A stretch of 36,004 nt of DNA from the NCBI GenBank assembly GCA_947589605.1, contig CANQBR010000017.1, positions 1-36,004 of the forward strand, given 5' to 3'. A model generated the notes under the pieces. The model ran no database searches and was not told where the DNA came from. It saw only the letters and a program-made list of their open reading frames with translations. Below are positions 1 through 9,141 of this stretch, in pieces. Source of the stretch: an uncultured Phascolarctobacterium sp. (GTDB lineage: Bacteria; Bacillota; Negativicutes; Acidaminococcales; Acidaminococcaceae). Positions within the stretch are counted from its first letter, which is position 1. Each line of letters begins with the position of its first letter. The position numbers were made by a program, and so were the translations under genes.

Positions 1-106
1 GATGCTTTGCCCTTTGTAGGGTTCTGACTTTGATATTTTGCCGGAGAATTTTGCCAACGATTACTTGACACTGTCGGCAGGCAGCGCTCCCCCCTCAAGG
101 CAGAGG

Positions 107-136
107 CTGTCATCTTCTTTTCTCCTGTGCTATAAT
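107..136 (+). promoter_or_regulatory. Sigma-A type promoter of ttcA
   Basis: CTGTCA (107-112) is a 4/6 match to the -35 box. After 18 bp comes a perfect TATAAT (131-136), preceded by TGC, which makes an extended -10. Transcription would begin near 143, about 30 nt before the chosen ttcA start. A perfect TTGACA also lies at 65-70 but has no -10 at the right distance. Confidence 0.7.
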
Positions 137-172
137 AAGCACAAAAGAGCGAGTATGAAAAGGAGAAAAGGG

Positions 173-967
173 ATGGAGCAAAAAGAAAAACAGCAGGGCC
201 GCAGCAAGCTCATCGCTCAAGCTTTGGGAAAATTGTGGCGTACTGTCATCGAATTCGATCTTTTGGCTCCGGGGGATCGGGTGCTCATCGGCCTCAGCGG
301 CGGCAAGGACAGCCTGCTCCTCACTTTGCTGCTGACTGAAGCAAAAAAGTATGCGCCTTTTTCCTTTGACTTGGGCTGCATCAGCGTAGACCCGGGCTTC
401 GGGCCCGGCTTTCCCCGGGACGAATTGCAAAAGTTCGCCTTTTCTCTGGGGCTGCCCATCTATTTTGAACACATCGATGTGCCTGCACTGGCACGGGAGG
501 CTGCTCCCTGTTACAGTTGCGCCTATTTTCGCCGAGCGGCGATAAATCGCCGTGCTAAAGAAGAAGGCTACGGCAAGATCGCCTACGGCCATCATCTGGA
601 CGACGCAGTGGAAACTTTTTACATGAATTTAGTGACCAGCGGTCAGCTCAGCACTTTTCTGCCCGCCACCTATCTTTCCCGCAGCGGCCTCACAGTCATA
701 CGTCCCCTGCTCTACTTTCGCGAAGAAGAGGTGAGGGCCATAGGTCACGGCTTAAAGCTGGTGCCCCTCAAGAGCACCTGTCCTTACGACGGAACTACGG
801 GGCGGCAGCAGGCCAAAGAAGAGCTGGCCCGAATGGCTGCTGTCTATCCCGATCTGTTTTTGCATTTGGCGGCAGCTTTAAGAAGCGGCAAAGAACAACT
901 GTGGCCGCCCAAGCTGAGCAAAGAAGAGCTGGCGGCCAAGTTCCGCAGTTTTTGGCACAACGGCTGA
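173..967 (+). CDS. ttcA: TtcA-family tRNA thiolation protein (PP-loop ATPase)
   Basis: Member of the PP-loop family that installs 2-thiocytidine at tRNA position 32, or a close relative. The protein (264 aa) carries the ATP-binding P-loop SGGKDS at residues 42-47, a CYSC (CxxC) motif at 113-116 and a third cysteine at 203 (STCPYDG). In the family, the CxxC pair and a third Cys hold a [4Fe-4S] cluster. The AYGHHLDD block near 137-144 is typical of these thiolases. I start at 173 because AGGAG (161-165) sits 7 nt upstream; an in-frame ATG at 155 has no such site and a longer frame back to 38 would begin before the promoter. It is somewhat shorter than E. coli TtcA (about 311 aa), so a related thiolase with another tRNA target is possible. 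It converges on purL. Confidence 0.85.
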   Translation: MEQKEKQQGRSKLIAQALGKLWRTVIEFDLLAPGDRVLIGLSGGKDSLLLTLLLTEAKKYAPFSFDLGCISVDPGFGPGFPRDELQKFAFSLGLPIYFEHIDVPALAREAAPCYSCAYFRRAAINRRAKEEGYGKIAYGHHLDDAVETFYMNLVTSGQLSTFLPATYLSRSGLTVIRPLLYFREEEVRAIGHGLKLVPLKSTCPYDGTTGRQQAKEELARMAAVYPDLFLHLAAALRSGKEQLWPPKLSKEELAAKFRSFWHNG

Positions 968-1028
968 GAGGAAAGAGGCTCGCTCAAAAATTTTTGCTTA
1001 TCTTTATAGAAAAAGCAGAAATTGCAGA

Positions 1029-1231
1029 GCTCCTCGGCTGACATATTCAAAGTTCCGGTCTTTTTTGCAAAGTTGCGGGATCGACATTATACGAAAAATC
1101 ATTTGGCCCTGCCCTCTGCGCCGCTGTAAGCTATCCCGCAAGCTGAGGAGCGAAAGATTTTTCTGTCTAAAAGATCTCCTCGCGACTATAAACCAATCGA
1201 AGCTTTTGCCGTAAGTTTTCAGACTGCGGCA
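1029..1231. other. Gene-free, helix-rich intergenic element (candidate structured RNA)
   Basis: The 968-1386 gap between convergent ttcA and purL holds no credible gene. It does hold nested complementarity: 1029-1038 pairs with 1142-1151 (10 bp, one G-U), and 1073-1081 pairs perfectly with 1133-1141 (9 bp), so 19 contiguous 3' bases are fully paired. A hairpin follows at 1150-1183 (A/T-rich stem closed by GCGA/TCGC), then a 6-bp hairpin at 1208-1213/1225-1230, then the terminator at 1251-1286. The order of nested helix, hairpins and terminator resembles an RNA on the plus strand, either an independent sRNA or a ttcA 3' UTR. I see no convincing promoter of its own, the strand is not proven, and it does not match RNase P, tmRNA, SRP or T-box signatures. 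Confidence 0.35.
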
Positions 1232-1250
1232 TGAGGTGCGTCCTTTATAC

Positions 1251-1286
1251 GAAAAGGTCCCTGCCCATTCGGACAGGGACCTTTTC
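1251..1286. terminator. Bidirectional intrinsic terminator between ttcA and purL
   Basis: A 13-bp perfect stem (1251-1263 with 1274-1286) is flanked by A4 on the left and T4 on the right, so both strands end in a U-tract. It lies in the convergent gap and can stop transcripts from both sides. Confidence 0.8.
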
Positions 1287-1386
1287 TTTGTCATATTTTT
1301 TGCAGCGCCATTTTCAAAAAAGCTTATGTTCACAGCTATCGTCCCGTGCTCATCAACTTTTTTTAAAATTATTTTGCCCTCGCACC

Positions 1387-4300
1387 TTACTTGAAATACT
1401 TCACGCCGGCGGCGAAGAGCCGCTGATCTTTCTGCCCCGGCACGTTGAGGAAAAGTCCGGGCGCATAGCGCTCGCTGTGGCCCATCTTCCCCAAAATGCG
1501 GCCGTCGGGGCTGGTGATGCCCTCGATGGCGTAAAGAGAACCGTTGGGATTGTAAGGGCTCTCCATGGTGGGCTTGCCTGCGGGATCCACATATTGTGTG
1601 GCCACCTGTCCGGCAGCGAACAACTCTTCGATCGCTTTTTGCGGCGCATAGAAGCGTCCCTCTCCGTGGCTCACGGCGATGACGTGCTCTTCATTTGGCT
1701 CACACAGCGCCAGCCACGGCGATTTTGTGGACACCACGCGGGTGGTCACCATTTGCGAAACGTGGCGGCCTATGGTGTTGTAGGTAAGAGTGGGCGACTC
1801 GCCGGTCAGATCCGAGATGCGGCCGGTGGGCACCAACCCCAATTTGATCAATGCCTGAAAGCCGTTGCAGATGCCCAGCATCAAACCGTCTCTTTGTTCC
1901 AACAGCTGGCTGATGGCTTCTTTGATGCAGCCGTTGCGCAGCATGGTGGCGATGAACTTGCCGCTGCCGTCGGGCTCGTCGCCGGCGCTGAAGCCGCCGG
2001 GCAGCATCACGATCTGCACCTCTTTGATGGCCGCAGCCATCTTCGCCACCGAGTCTTCGATGGCCGCAGGCGTCAAGTTGCGCACCACGAAGGTCTCGGC
2101 TTTCGCCCCGGCTGCTTCGAAAGCGGCGGCACTGTCGTATTCGCAGTTGATGCCGGGGAAGACGGGGATGAATACTCTGGGCTTGGCGATGACAGGATAG
2201 GCCGCCCTCTTCGTCGTTACGGCGCCGCCGATCGGCTGCTCTATATCGGCGGGCTCGGGCACCGCTGCCGTTTTCGCCGGGAAAATTTTTTCCAAAGGAG
2301 CCGTGTAAGCCTTCTCTATTTCTTTTAAAGGAAGGCGCAGACCGCTCACTGCTATCGCAGGCTCGGCCGTCACTTCGCCGAGGATTGTGTAAGCAGCCTC
2401 GGCAAAATACTTTTCGCCGCCGGCTCTCACTTCTACGATGAGGCTGCCCGGCCGCAGGGCGAACAAATCTTTGCCGTTCATTGCCGCTGTGTCAAAGGCA
2501 AAGCCCAAGCCGTTGCCCAAGCACATCCTGCTCACCTGCGCCGCCACACCGCCTGCTTTCACCACGCCTGTTGCTGCCACCATATGAGCAGCCACAGCCG
2601 AACGCAGAGCCGTCAAATTTTTCTTGAAAACTTCAAAGTCGGGCATCTGATATTTATCTATCGGTACCGAGAGCAAAAGCACTCGTTCTCCCGCTGCTTT
2701 GAATTCGGGACTGACTGCTTCTCTGCCGTCCATGGCTGCTACGGCAAAAGCCGCCAGCGTAGGAGGCACGGTGAGATCCATAAAGGTGCCGCTCATGGAG
2801 TCTTTGCCGCCGATGGCCGCCAAGCCTAAAGCGTCCAATGTTTTATATGCACCCAACAAGGCGCCGCAGGGAAGGCCCCAAGTGAACTCGTCGTGCACGT
2901 GAGGGAAGTATTCTTGCAAGCTCAGCCGCAATTTTTTATAGTCGGCACCGCAGGCACAGGCCCTGGCCACCGCCGTCATCACCGCATAGACAGCACCGTG
3001 AAAGGGACTGGCGCAGGCAACGAAGGGATCGTAACCGCAGGCCATGACGCTGGCGGCATCGCTGTGTCCCTCAAGCACGGGGAAGCGGCCCACCATACCT
3101 TCTGCCGGCGTCAACTGCCGAGCACCGCCGAAGGGAAGCAGCACCGTGCCTCGACCGATGGTGCTGTCGAAACGTTCCGCCAGACCTTTTTGCGAGGCCA
3201 CGTTGAGCCGGCCCAAATTTTTCAACCATGCCTGCCGCAGCTCATTTTCTTCGGCGACTTCTTCGCTCAACTGTCCCCAGATGTCTCCTTCGCTTGCTTT
3301 TATTTTTGCCGCGGCGTGCTGAGGCACGCCGTTGGTGTCCAAAAAAGAGCGGGCGATATCTACGATCTTATCGCCCCGCCAAGTCATCACTAAGCGCGGC
3401 TCTTTCGTTACCGTCGCCACTACCGTGGCCTCCAAATTTTCTGCGTCTGCAGCAGCCACGAAGGCTTCTTTATCGGCAGCGGCGATCACCACCGCCATTC
3501 TCTCTTGGGATTCGGAGATTGCCAGTTCCGTACCGTCCAGTCCTTCGTATTTTTTCGGCACCTTATCCAATTCGATATAAACACCGTCGGTGAGCTCGCC
3601 GATGGCCACGGAAACGCCGCCGGCGCCGAAATCGTTGCAGCGTTTGATCATGGTTGCAACTTTTGCGTTGCGGAAGAGCCGCTGTAATTTTCTCTCCGTG
3701 GGAGGATTGCCTTTTTGTACTTCTGCTCCGCAGGTGAGCAGGCTGTCCAACGTGTGTTCTTTGGAAGAACCGGTGGCGCCGCCACAGCCGTCGCGGCCGG
3801 TGCGGCCGCCCAACAAAACGACAAGATCGCCGGGGGCAGGAGTTTGGCGCCGCACCCAAGAGCGAGGCACCGCCCCCACCACCGCTCCTATCTCCATCCT
3901 TTTGGCTACGAAGCGAGGATGATAATATTCTTCTACTTGACCCGTGGCCAGACCGATCTGATTGCCGTAAGAAGAATAACCGGCGGCAGCGCCGATGGTC
4001 AGCTTTCGTTGAGGCAATTTTCCCGCTAAAGTTTCGCTCACCGGTGTGCGGGGGTCGGCGCAGCCGGTGAGACGCAGAGCCTGATAGACATAAGCCCTGC
4101 CCGAAAGAGGATCGCGTATGGCACCGCCGAGACAAGTGGCAGCACCGCCGAAGGGTTCGATCTCGGTGGGATGATTGTGAGTCTCGTTTTTAAATTGCAG
4201 CAGCCATTCTTCCGTCTTGCCGTCCACTTCGATGGGCACTGTTACGGAGCAGGCATTGATCTCTTCCGATTGGTCCAAATCGGGCAGTTTGCCTTCCCGG

Positions 4301-5157
4301 CGCAACTTCTTCATCCCCAGCACCGCCATGTCCATCAAAGTGACGGGGCGTCGGTTGTCAGGGCCGTAAACTTCTGCTCTGTCTGCCAGATAAAGGGCGT
4401 AAGCTTCTTTGATGGGAGCAGCATAGGGACCCTCTTCGATCTCCACTTTATCCAAATGAGTCGTGAAGGTGGTGTGGCGGCAATGGTCGGACCAATAAGT
4501 GTCCAGCACTCTTATCTCCGTCAGGCTGGGGTCCCGTCCTTCTTCTTTGAAATATTTTTGACACCAGAGCAGATCTTCTAAGCTCATAGCCAAGCCCAAA
4601 GAGTTGCGCAAAACTTCGGCCTCGCTTCCGGCCATCTCCCTGAAACCTTTAAGTCTCTCGATAGCCGCAGGCTCCGGAAGTTCCGCCGCCAAAGTCGCGG
4701 GCTTTTTCAATTCGGCTTCCCTCGCTTCCACCGGGTTGATGCAATAAGCCTTGATCTTGGTCAGATCTTCTTCGCTCAGTTCCCCTTCCAAAATATAAAC
4801 TTTGGCCGCCGCCAAAAGAGGCCGCTCCTTTTGAGTGATCAGCTGGATGCTGGCTGCCGCAAAATCTTCCCGCTGATCGTATTGCCCGGGCAGCAACTCT
4901 GCGGCGAAGACGGCGCAGCCAAGAGGTATAGGCAGTTCTTCCCGATAGACGATATCCACCGGCGGTTCGCTGAGCACCAAGGTCACGGCCCTTTCGAATT
5001 CTTCCTCGCTCAACCCGCTCACATCGTAGCGGTTGACGAGCCGCAGCCCCGTCAAAGCGGTGATGCCTAAATTTTCTCGCAAGTCGGCCAACAGGCCCTG
5101 CGCTTCTACCGCAAAGTCCGTCTTTTTTTCTACATAGACCCGCCTGATCTTCTCCAT
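1387..5157 (-). CDS. purL: Phosphoribosylformylglycinamidine synthase, single-chain with fused glutaminase
   Basis: Catalyses the ATP- and glutamine-dependent conversion of FGAR to FGAM, the fourth step of purine synthesis. At 1256 aa it is the large fused form of the Clostridia/Negativicutes type, so no separate purS or purQ is expected. The synthetase half carries the ETHNHPTEIEPFGGAAT block near residue 325, with GGKDSMSG further on. The C-terminal class I amidotransferase domain has its nucleophile Cys1097 in GICNGFQ and the His1227/Glu1229 pair in GHSER. The start has AGGAGG about 8 nt upstream. It is the last gene of the minus-strand nucleotide block, 76 bp after the secreted-protein gene, with a hairpin between the two. 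The frame is intact. Confidence 0.96.
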   Translation of the reverse strand: MEKIRRVYVEKKTDFAVEAQGLLADLRENLGITALTGLRLVNRYDVSGLSEEEFERAVTLVLSEPPVDIVYREELPIPLGCAVFAAELLPGQYDQREDFAAASIQLITQKERPLLAAAKVYILEGELSEEDLTKIKAYCINPVEAREAELKKPATLAAELPEPAAIERLKGFREMAGSEAEVLRNSLGLAMSLEDLLWCQKYFKEEGRDPSLTEIRVLDTYWSDHCRHTTFTTHLDKVEIEEGPYAAPIKEAYALYLADRAEVYGPDNRRPVTLMDMAVLGMKKLRREGKLPDLDQSEEINACSVTVPIEVDGKTEEWLLQFKNETHNHPTEIEPFGGAATCLGGAIRDPLSGRAYVYQALRLTGCADPRTPVSETLAGKLPQRKLTIGAAAGYSSYGNQIGLATGQVEEYYHPRFVAKRMEIGAVVGAVPRSWVRRQTPAPGDLVVLLGGRTGRDGCGGATGSSKEHTLDSLLTCGAEVQKGNPPTERKLQRLFRNAKVATMIKRCNDFGAGGVSVAIGELTDGVYIELDKVPKKYEGLDGTELAISESQERMAVVIAAADKEAFVAAADAENLEATVVATVTKEPRLVMTWRGDKIVDIARSFLDTNGVPQHAAAKIKASEGDIWGQLSEEVAEENELRQAWLKNLGRLNVASQKGLAERFDSTIGRGTVLLPFGGARQLTPAEGMVGRFPVLEGHSDAASVMACGYDPFVACASPFHGAVYAVMTAVARACACGADYKKLRLSLQEYFPHVHDEFTWGLPCGALLGAYKTLDALGLAAIGGKDSMSGTFMDLTVPPTLAAFAVAAMDGREAVSPEFKAAGERVLLLSVPIDKYQMPDFEVFKKNLTALRSAVAAHMVAATGVVKAGGVAAQVSRMCLGNGLGFAFDTAAMNGKDLFALRPGSLIVEVRAGGEKYFAEAAYTILGEVTAEPAIAVSGLRLPLKEIEKAYTAPLEKIFPAKTAAVPEPADIEQPIGGAVTTKRAAYPVIAKPRVFIPVFPGINCEYDSAAAFEAAGAKAETFVVRNLTPAAIEDSVAKMAAAIKEVQIVMLPGGFSAGDEPDGSGKFIATMLRNGCIKEAISQLLEQRDGLMLGICNGFQALIKLGLVPTGRISDLTGESPTLTYNTIGRHVSQMVTTRVVSTKSPWLALCEPNEEHVIAVSHGEGRFYAPQKAIEELFAAGQVATQYVDPAGKPTMESPYNPNGSLYAIEGITSPDGRILGKMGHSERYAPGLFLNVPGQKDQRLFAAGVKYFK

Positions 5158-5198
5158 TTCGGAGCCTCCTGTTTTGATTTTTTATTTAATGTGAAATC

Positions 5199-5221
5199 GG
5201 CTGCGAGTTTTCCTCGCAGCC
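5199..5221 (-). terminator. GC-rich hairpin between the secreted-protein gene and purL
   Basis: A perfect 9-bp stem GGCTGCGAG/CTCGCAGCC with a 5-nt loop lies just after the stop at 5234. In the minus direction the following sequence is not T-rich; in the plus direction it is followed by T3A4T6. It may be a leaky terminator or attenuator ahead of purL, or an RNA-stabilising hairpin. Confidence 0.4.
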
Positions 5222-5233
5222 TTTAAAATTTTT

Positions 5234-5806
5234 TCACTCTTCGCCGATGATGGGACGGCCCTCCATGGTGTTCACCAATTTGGACAGAGCCCACTTGATG
5301 GTCTCTTGAGGTTTATCGTAGCTGCCCAAGTCCCTTATCCGATCTTCCCTCAGTTTTTTGGTGAGGAATTTGCCGTCTTTCACACGATAAACGAATAGAT
5401 CGGCCCAGCAGCACACCCGCACATAGGGACCGTCATCAAAACCGATGCTGTAGATCATATTCTCGCTCATATCGTAGATGCGAGCCAGCACCACAACGTC
5501 GCTTTCGGCCGCGGCGGCTATCTTCGCCATAGTATCGGCGGTCACTTTTTTGCTTGCGGCTACTGCCTCCGAGGCGGCCTTTTGGGCCGCTCCGTCTTCT
5601 TTGATCTTATAATAGGGGAAGTGATAAGCCCACTTCACTACGCTGCGCCACTGGCTGTACACCGAGCCGTCCACGGCCCCGCTGTGATCCAACACTGCAA
5701 AGGACACCGGCCGCTCGGGAAAAGCAGCCTGCCCCGCAGCGGGAGAACCGCAGCAAAAGCTCACGACCAATGCTGCCAAAAAGAAGAAACGCAAAATTTT
5801 TTTCAT
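5234..5806 (-). CDS. Putative secreted protein of unknown function
   Basis: A 190-aa protein starting MKKILRFFFLAAL, with a positive N-terminus, a hydrophobic core and a likely signal peptidase I site near GQA/AF around residue 28. The two adjacent cysteines do not form a good lipobox. The mature part is soluble, with an FAVLDHSGAVDGS stretch early, a VVVLARIYDM strand in the middle and a DLFVYRVKDGKFL strand later. I do not recognise the family. An in-frame GTG nine bases upstream is possible, but GAGG eight bases before the ATG favours this start. It lies 19 bp after deoB and is probably co-transcribed with it; nothing ties it functionally to nucleoside metabolism. Confidence 0.75.
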   Translation of the reverse strand: MKKILRFFFLAALVVSFCCGSPAAGQAAFPERPVSFAVLDHSGAVDGSVYSQWRSVVKWAYHFPYYKIKEDGAAQKAASEAVAASKKVTADTMAKIAAAAESDVVVLARIYDMSENMIYSIGFDDGPYVRVCCWADLFVYRVKDGKFLTKKLREDRIRDLGSYDKPQETIKWALSKLVNTMEGRPIIGEE

Positions 5807-5824
5807 GATCCTCACCTCGTCTTT

Positions 5825-7042
5825 TTACAGATCCACGGCTCTGCCGCTGAAGAGGGGCTCGATGCCCAAATAAGCCGCCACGGTAGCACCCATGTCGGCG
5901 AAAGTAGTCAGAGGCCGCCGAGGCCCCGGCTTCACCGCATCCCCGAAGAAAAGCACCGGCACCCGCTCCCGAGTGTGATCCGTTCCCGTCCAAGTTGGAT
6001 CGTTGCCGTGATCGGCCGTGATCAAGCCCAGATCCAAAGGACGGAAGCAACCGGTGATCTCGTTTAAACGCCGATCGAAATATTCCAACGCTTCCCCATA
6101 GCCCCTAACATTTCTGCGATGGCCAAAGGAAGAATCGAAGTCCACGAAATTACTGAAGACCAATGCGCCTTCCGGCGCTTCCCGTACGGCCTCGACGGTG
6201 GCGTCGATAAGAGCCTCCAAATTGCCCGCCGCATAGTGGCGGCTGATGCCCCTATGCGCAAAGATATCAGCTATTTTTCCCACAGCGTACACCTGCTGCC
6301 CGTTGGCCACGATTTTGTCCAGCAAAGTTTGCTGAGGAGCGGCCACTGCGTAATCGTGACGGTTGCCGGTGCGGACGAAATCCGTCGGGCCGGACCCGAT
6401 GAAGGGTCGGGCGATCACGCGGGCGATGTTGTAAGGCCCTACCAGTTCAAAAGCGATCTTACACAACTCATAGAGCCGCTCTAAGCCGAAAGAACTTTCG
6501 TGGGCTGCGATCTGCAATACGCTGTCCGCAGAAGTGTAGACGATGGGCTTGCCGCTGCGCATGTGCTCGATGCCCAACTCTTTTATTATCTCCGTGCCGG
6601 ATGCGTGACACTCTCCCAGCACCCCCCGCAGTCTTCCTCTCTTGATGAGAGCGTTGATCACTTCAGAAGGGAAGCAATGGGGGACATTGGGGAAATAACC
6701 CCAATCGAAATCCACCGGCACTCCCGCAATTTCCCAATGCCCGGAAAGAGTATCTTTGCCCCGAGAAACTTCTTCGGCGTAAGTATAGGCTCCGTAGCGA
6801 GCCTCGCCGCCCAGATCGGCCGGCAACGGACAGCCCCTGGCCGCCGCTGCCGCTTCTGCCAGCCCCAACCTTGCCAGATTGGGAAGATAAAGAGGTTTGC
6901 TGCGGCCTGCTTCATCTCGACGATGAGCCGCAAAATATTCGCAAATGTGTCCCAGAGTATCGCTGCCTGCGTCGTGAAAAGCTTCCGCATCTTTTGCGCT
7001 GCCGATCCCGAAGGAGTCCATCAATAAGATCACAGCCCGCAT
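5825..7042 (-). CDS. deoB: Phosphopentomutase
   Basis: Interconverts ribose-1-phosphate (or the deoxy form) and ribose-5-phosphate, linking nucleoside breakdown to the pentose phosphate pool. The 405-aa length is normal. Metal-binding Asp9 lies in LLMDSFGIG, the catalytic threonine in DTLSGHWE (about Thr98), and the C-terminal metal-binding block reads ADHGNDPTWTGTDHTRE, as in the alkaline-phosphatase superfamily. Its start overlaps the 3' end of udp by 13 bp, with GGAGG 10 nt upstream, so translation of the two is probably coupled. The pairing is logical because Udp produces the ribose-1-phosphate that DeoB uses. Confidence 0.96.
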   Translation of the reverse strand: MRAVILLMDSFGIGSAKDAEAFHDAGSDTLGHICEYFAAHRRDEAGRSKPLYLPNLARLGLAEAAAAARGCPLPADLGGEARYGAYTYAEEVSRGKDTLSGHWEIAGVPVDFDWGYFPNVPHCFPSEVINALIKRGRLRGVLGECHASGTEIIKELGIEHMRSGKPIVYTSADSVLQIAAHESSFGLERLYELCKIAFELVGPYNIARVIARPFIGSGPTDFVRTGNRHDYAVAAPQQTLLDKIVANGQQVYAVGKIADIFAHRGISRHYAAGNLEALIDATVEAVREAPEGALVFSNFVDFDSSFGHRRNVRGYGEALEYFDRRLNEITGCFRPLDLGLITADHGNDPTWTGTDHTRERVPVLFFGDAVKPGPRRPLTTFADMGATVAAYLGIEPLFSGRAVDL

Positions 7043-7851
7043 AAAACATCAGCCTCCTTTTGCAGCTTCAAAACTGCGCCCCGCACCGCCGCTTCTTGAA
7101 AATGCAGAGCTTTTTGATATACGGCTCCGGAGTTCACGCCTTCACCGCTAAGGCGCTGGGCCACTACGCCGCACACAGCTCCCGCCTTCAGTCCCAATGC
7201 CTGGGCAGTCACAAAAAGGGCAGCAGTCTCCATCTCGTAATTCAACACGCCCAGCTGTTGCCATTCTGCCATGCTTTCGCGAAAAGCTTTGCACACATAA
7301 CCGGTGAAGCTGTCGTAGCGCTCCTGACCCGGCCAAAAAGTGTCGCTGGAAGCGGAGATGCCCACGTGATAGGGAGCGCCGCAAGCTTCGGCCGCGGCGA
7401 TCAACGCCTCGGTCACCGTAAAGCTGGCCACCGCCGGAAAACCAGAGGGGGCATAGTGCCTACTGGTGCCGTCCAAACGGACCGCCGCCTTGTTGATGAT
7501 GATATCCCCGAGCTTTATGCCCGGTTGAATGGCTCCGGTGGTGCCCACTCTGATCAGATAGCGGACGCCGGCCCGCGCCAGTTCCTCCAGACAAATGGCC
7601 ACACTGGGCCCGCCCATGCCGGTGGAGCAAACCAACACTTCGACGCCGCCTATCTGGCATAGATAAGAAGTGTATTCCCGGTGTACGGCCAATTTTCTGA
7701 CGTCGCCGCCGGCATCGCCCAAAGCTTCGGCCAAAGGCTCCGCTCGCCCCGGGTCTCCCGGCAGCACCGCCACCGTAGCCCCTTCCAGTTCCGCAGGGCT
7801 GAAGCCTACATGATAGAGCACTTCGTCCGCCGCCGCATAATTGCGTTTCAT
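7030..7851 (-). CDS. udp: Uridine phosphorylase
   Basis: Cleaves uridine with phosphate to uracil and ribose-1-phosphate. The 273-aa protein follows the E. coli Udp pattern closely: VLPGDPGRAE near residue 30, CSTGMGGPSVAI near 75, RVGTTGAIQPGIKLGD near 100, ASSDTFWPGQERYD near 168 and LNYEMETAALF near 200, which are the phosphate- and nucleoside-binding segments. These fit uridine phosphorylase better than DeoD-type purine nucleoside phosphorylase. The start lies 6 nt after the stop of the LUD gene and has only a weak ribosome-binding site, which suggests translational coupling. The 3' end overlaps deoB. Confidence 0.92.
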   Translation of the reverse strand: MKRNYAAADEVLYHVGFSPAELEGATVAVLPGDPGRAEPLAEALGDAGGDVRKLAVHREYTSYLCQIGGVEVLVCSTGMGGPSVAICLEELARAGVRYLIRVGTTGAIQPGIKLGDIIINKAAVRLDGTSRHYAPSGFPAVASFTVTEALIAAAEACGAPYHVGISASSDTFWPGQERYDSFTGYVCKAFRESMAEWQQLGVLNYEMETAALFVTAQALGLKAGAVCGVVAQRLSGEGVNSGAVYQKALHFQEAAVRGAVLKLQKEADVLCGL

Positions 7852-7857
7852 GATGAT

Positions 7858-8505
7858 CTAAAAGCCCAAGTCTTCGCCTACCAGCACCACCACGATGTGG
7901 CCGTGGTTGTTGCGGCGGGTGATGACGAATTGATTGCAGATGCTTTCCGGCAAATTGCAGTTCATGCACAGGCCCGTCTTACAGCAGGGCGTGGGGAGAG
8001 GAGCGAAACGCTGTACATTGATGGTAGCCGCTACCTGCCGCGCCCGTTTGACTGCGCTGTCCAAGTCCTTGGTCACCTTATTGATGCCGGCGATGAGAAG
8101 CACCTGCCGCGGCCCGTAGATGAGAGCGGCGCAACGGTTGCCGTTGCCGTCGATGTTCACCAACTGTCCGTCTTCGCTGATGGCGTTAGAGCTCATCAAA
8201 AAAGTATCGCACAAAAGAGCCCGGCGCATCAGCTCTGTTCTTTCTTCCGGCGTTTGGGCCTTTTCCCGATCGATGGTGCGATATTTTTCCTTGACCGCAG
8301 CTAAAAGACCGATCTCGTCGATGGTGACGCTGCCGCCCCAAGCAACCGTATGATCTGCGGGGATCAATTCCAGCGCTTTGGCCAGCGCCGCCTCCTTATC
8401 GGGCACATAGTAGGCTGTGAAGCCTCTCTTTTGCAAATTGGCCACCACCGCAGCTCCGTACAGATCGTTGCGTTTTTGCACTACTTTGCGCATAGCTTCG
8501 TTCAT
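7858..8505 (-). CDS. LUD-domain (LutC/YkgG-like) protein
   Basis: A 215-aa single-domain member of the LUD family (lactate utilisation, DUF162). Typical segments are VAWGGSVTIDEIG near residue 55, a DTFLMSSNAISEDGQLVNIDGNGNR-like core (around 100-125) and YGPRQVLLIAGINKV. The C-terminal end carries a cysteine cluster, PCCKTGLCMNCNLPESIC (about 172-189), common in this subgroup and possibly a metal or Fe-S site. LutC works with LutA and LutB, but no lutAB is present here; this copy sits alone between pyrR and udp, so a lactate role is not supported by context. GGAGG lies 7 nt before the ATG. Confidence 0.85.
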   Translation of the reverse strand: MNEAMRKVVQKRNDLYGAAVVANLQKRGFTAYYVPDKEAALAKALELIPADHTVAWGGSVTIDEIGLLAAVKEKYRTIDREKAQTPEERTELMRRALLCDTFLMSSNAISEDGQLVNIDGNGNRCAALIYGPRQVLLIAGINKVTKDLDSAVKRARQVAATINVQRFAPLPTPCCKTGLCMNCNLPESICNQFVITRRNNHGHIVVVLVGEDLGF

Positions 8506-8518
8506 GACGCCGCCTCCC

Positions 8519-9100
<582 letters not shown>

Positions 9101-9141
9101 TTATTTTTCGCTTTTGCGATCTTAAAAAGTTTTTGCTGCCC

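Noticed and set aside
65-70. Perfect TTGACA upstream of ttcA
   Set aside because: No -10 element at 16-18 bp; the TATAAT at 131 is 60 bp away and pairs with another -35.
90-113. C-run and CTCAAGG block near the left edge, reminiscent of intergenic repeats in gut Firmicutes
   Set aside because: Only a short piece is visible and no partner arm is present in the window, so it cannot be supported as a repeat.
1004-1333. 109-codon minus-strand open frame in the ttcA-purL gap
   Set aside because: It spans the terminator stem, has no ribosome-binding site and no recognisable protein pattern; the helices explain the region better.
1231-2328. Long plus-strand open frame of 365 codons opposite purL
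   Set aside because: It is the antisense shadow of the purL C-terminal region, which has clear amidotransferase motifs; the shadow has no family features and crosses the terminator.
5158-5233. Purine riboswitch upstream of purL
   Set aside because: Only 76 bp with one simple hairpin; no three-way junction pattern.
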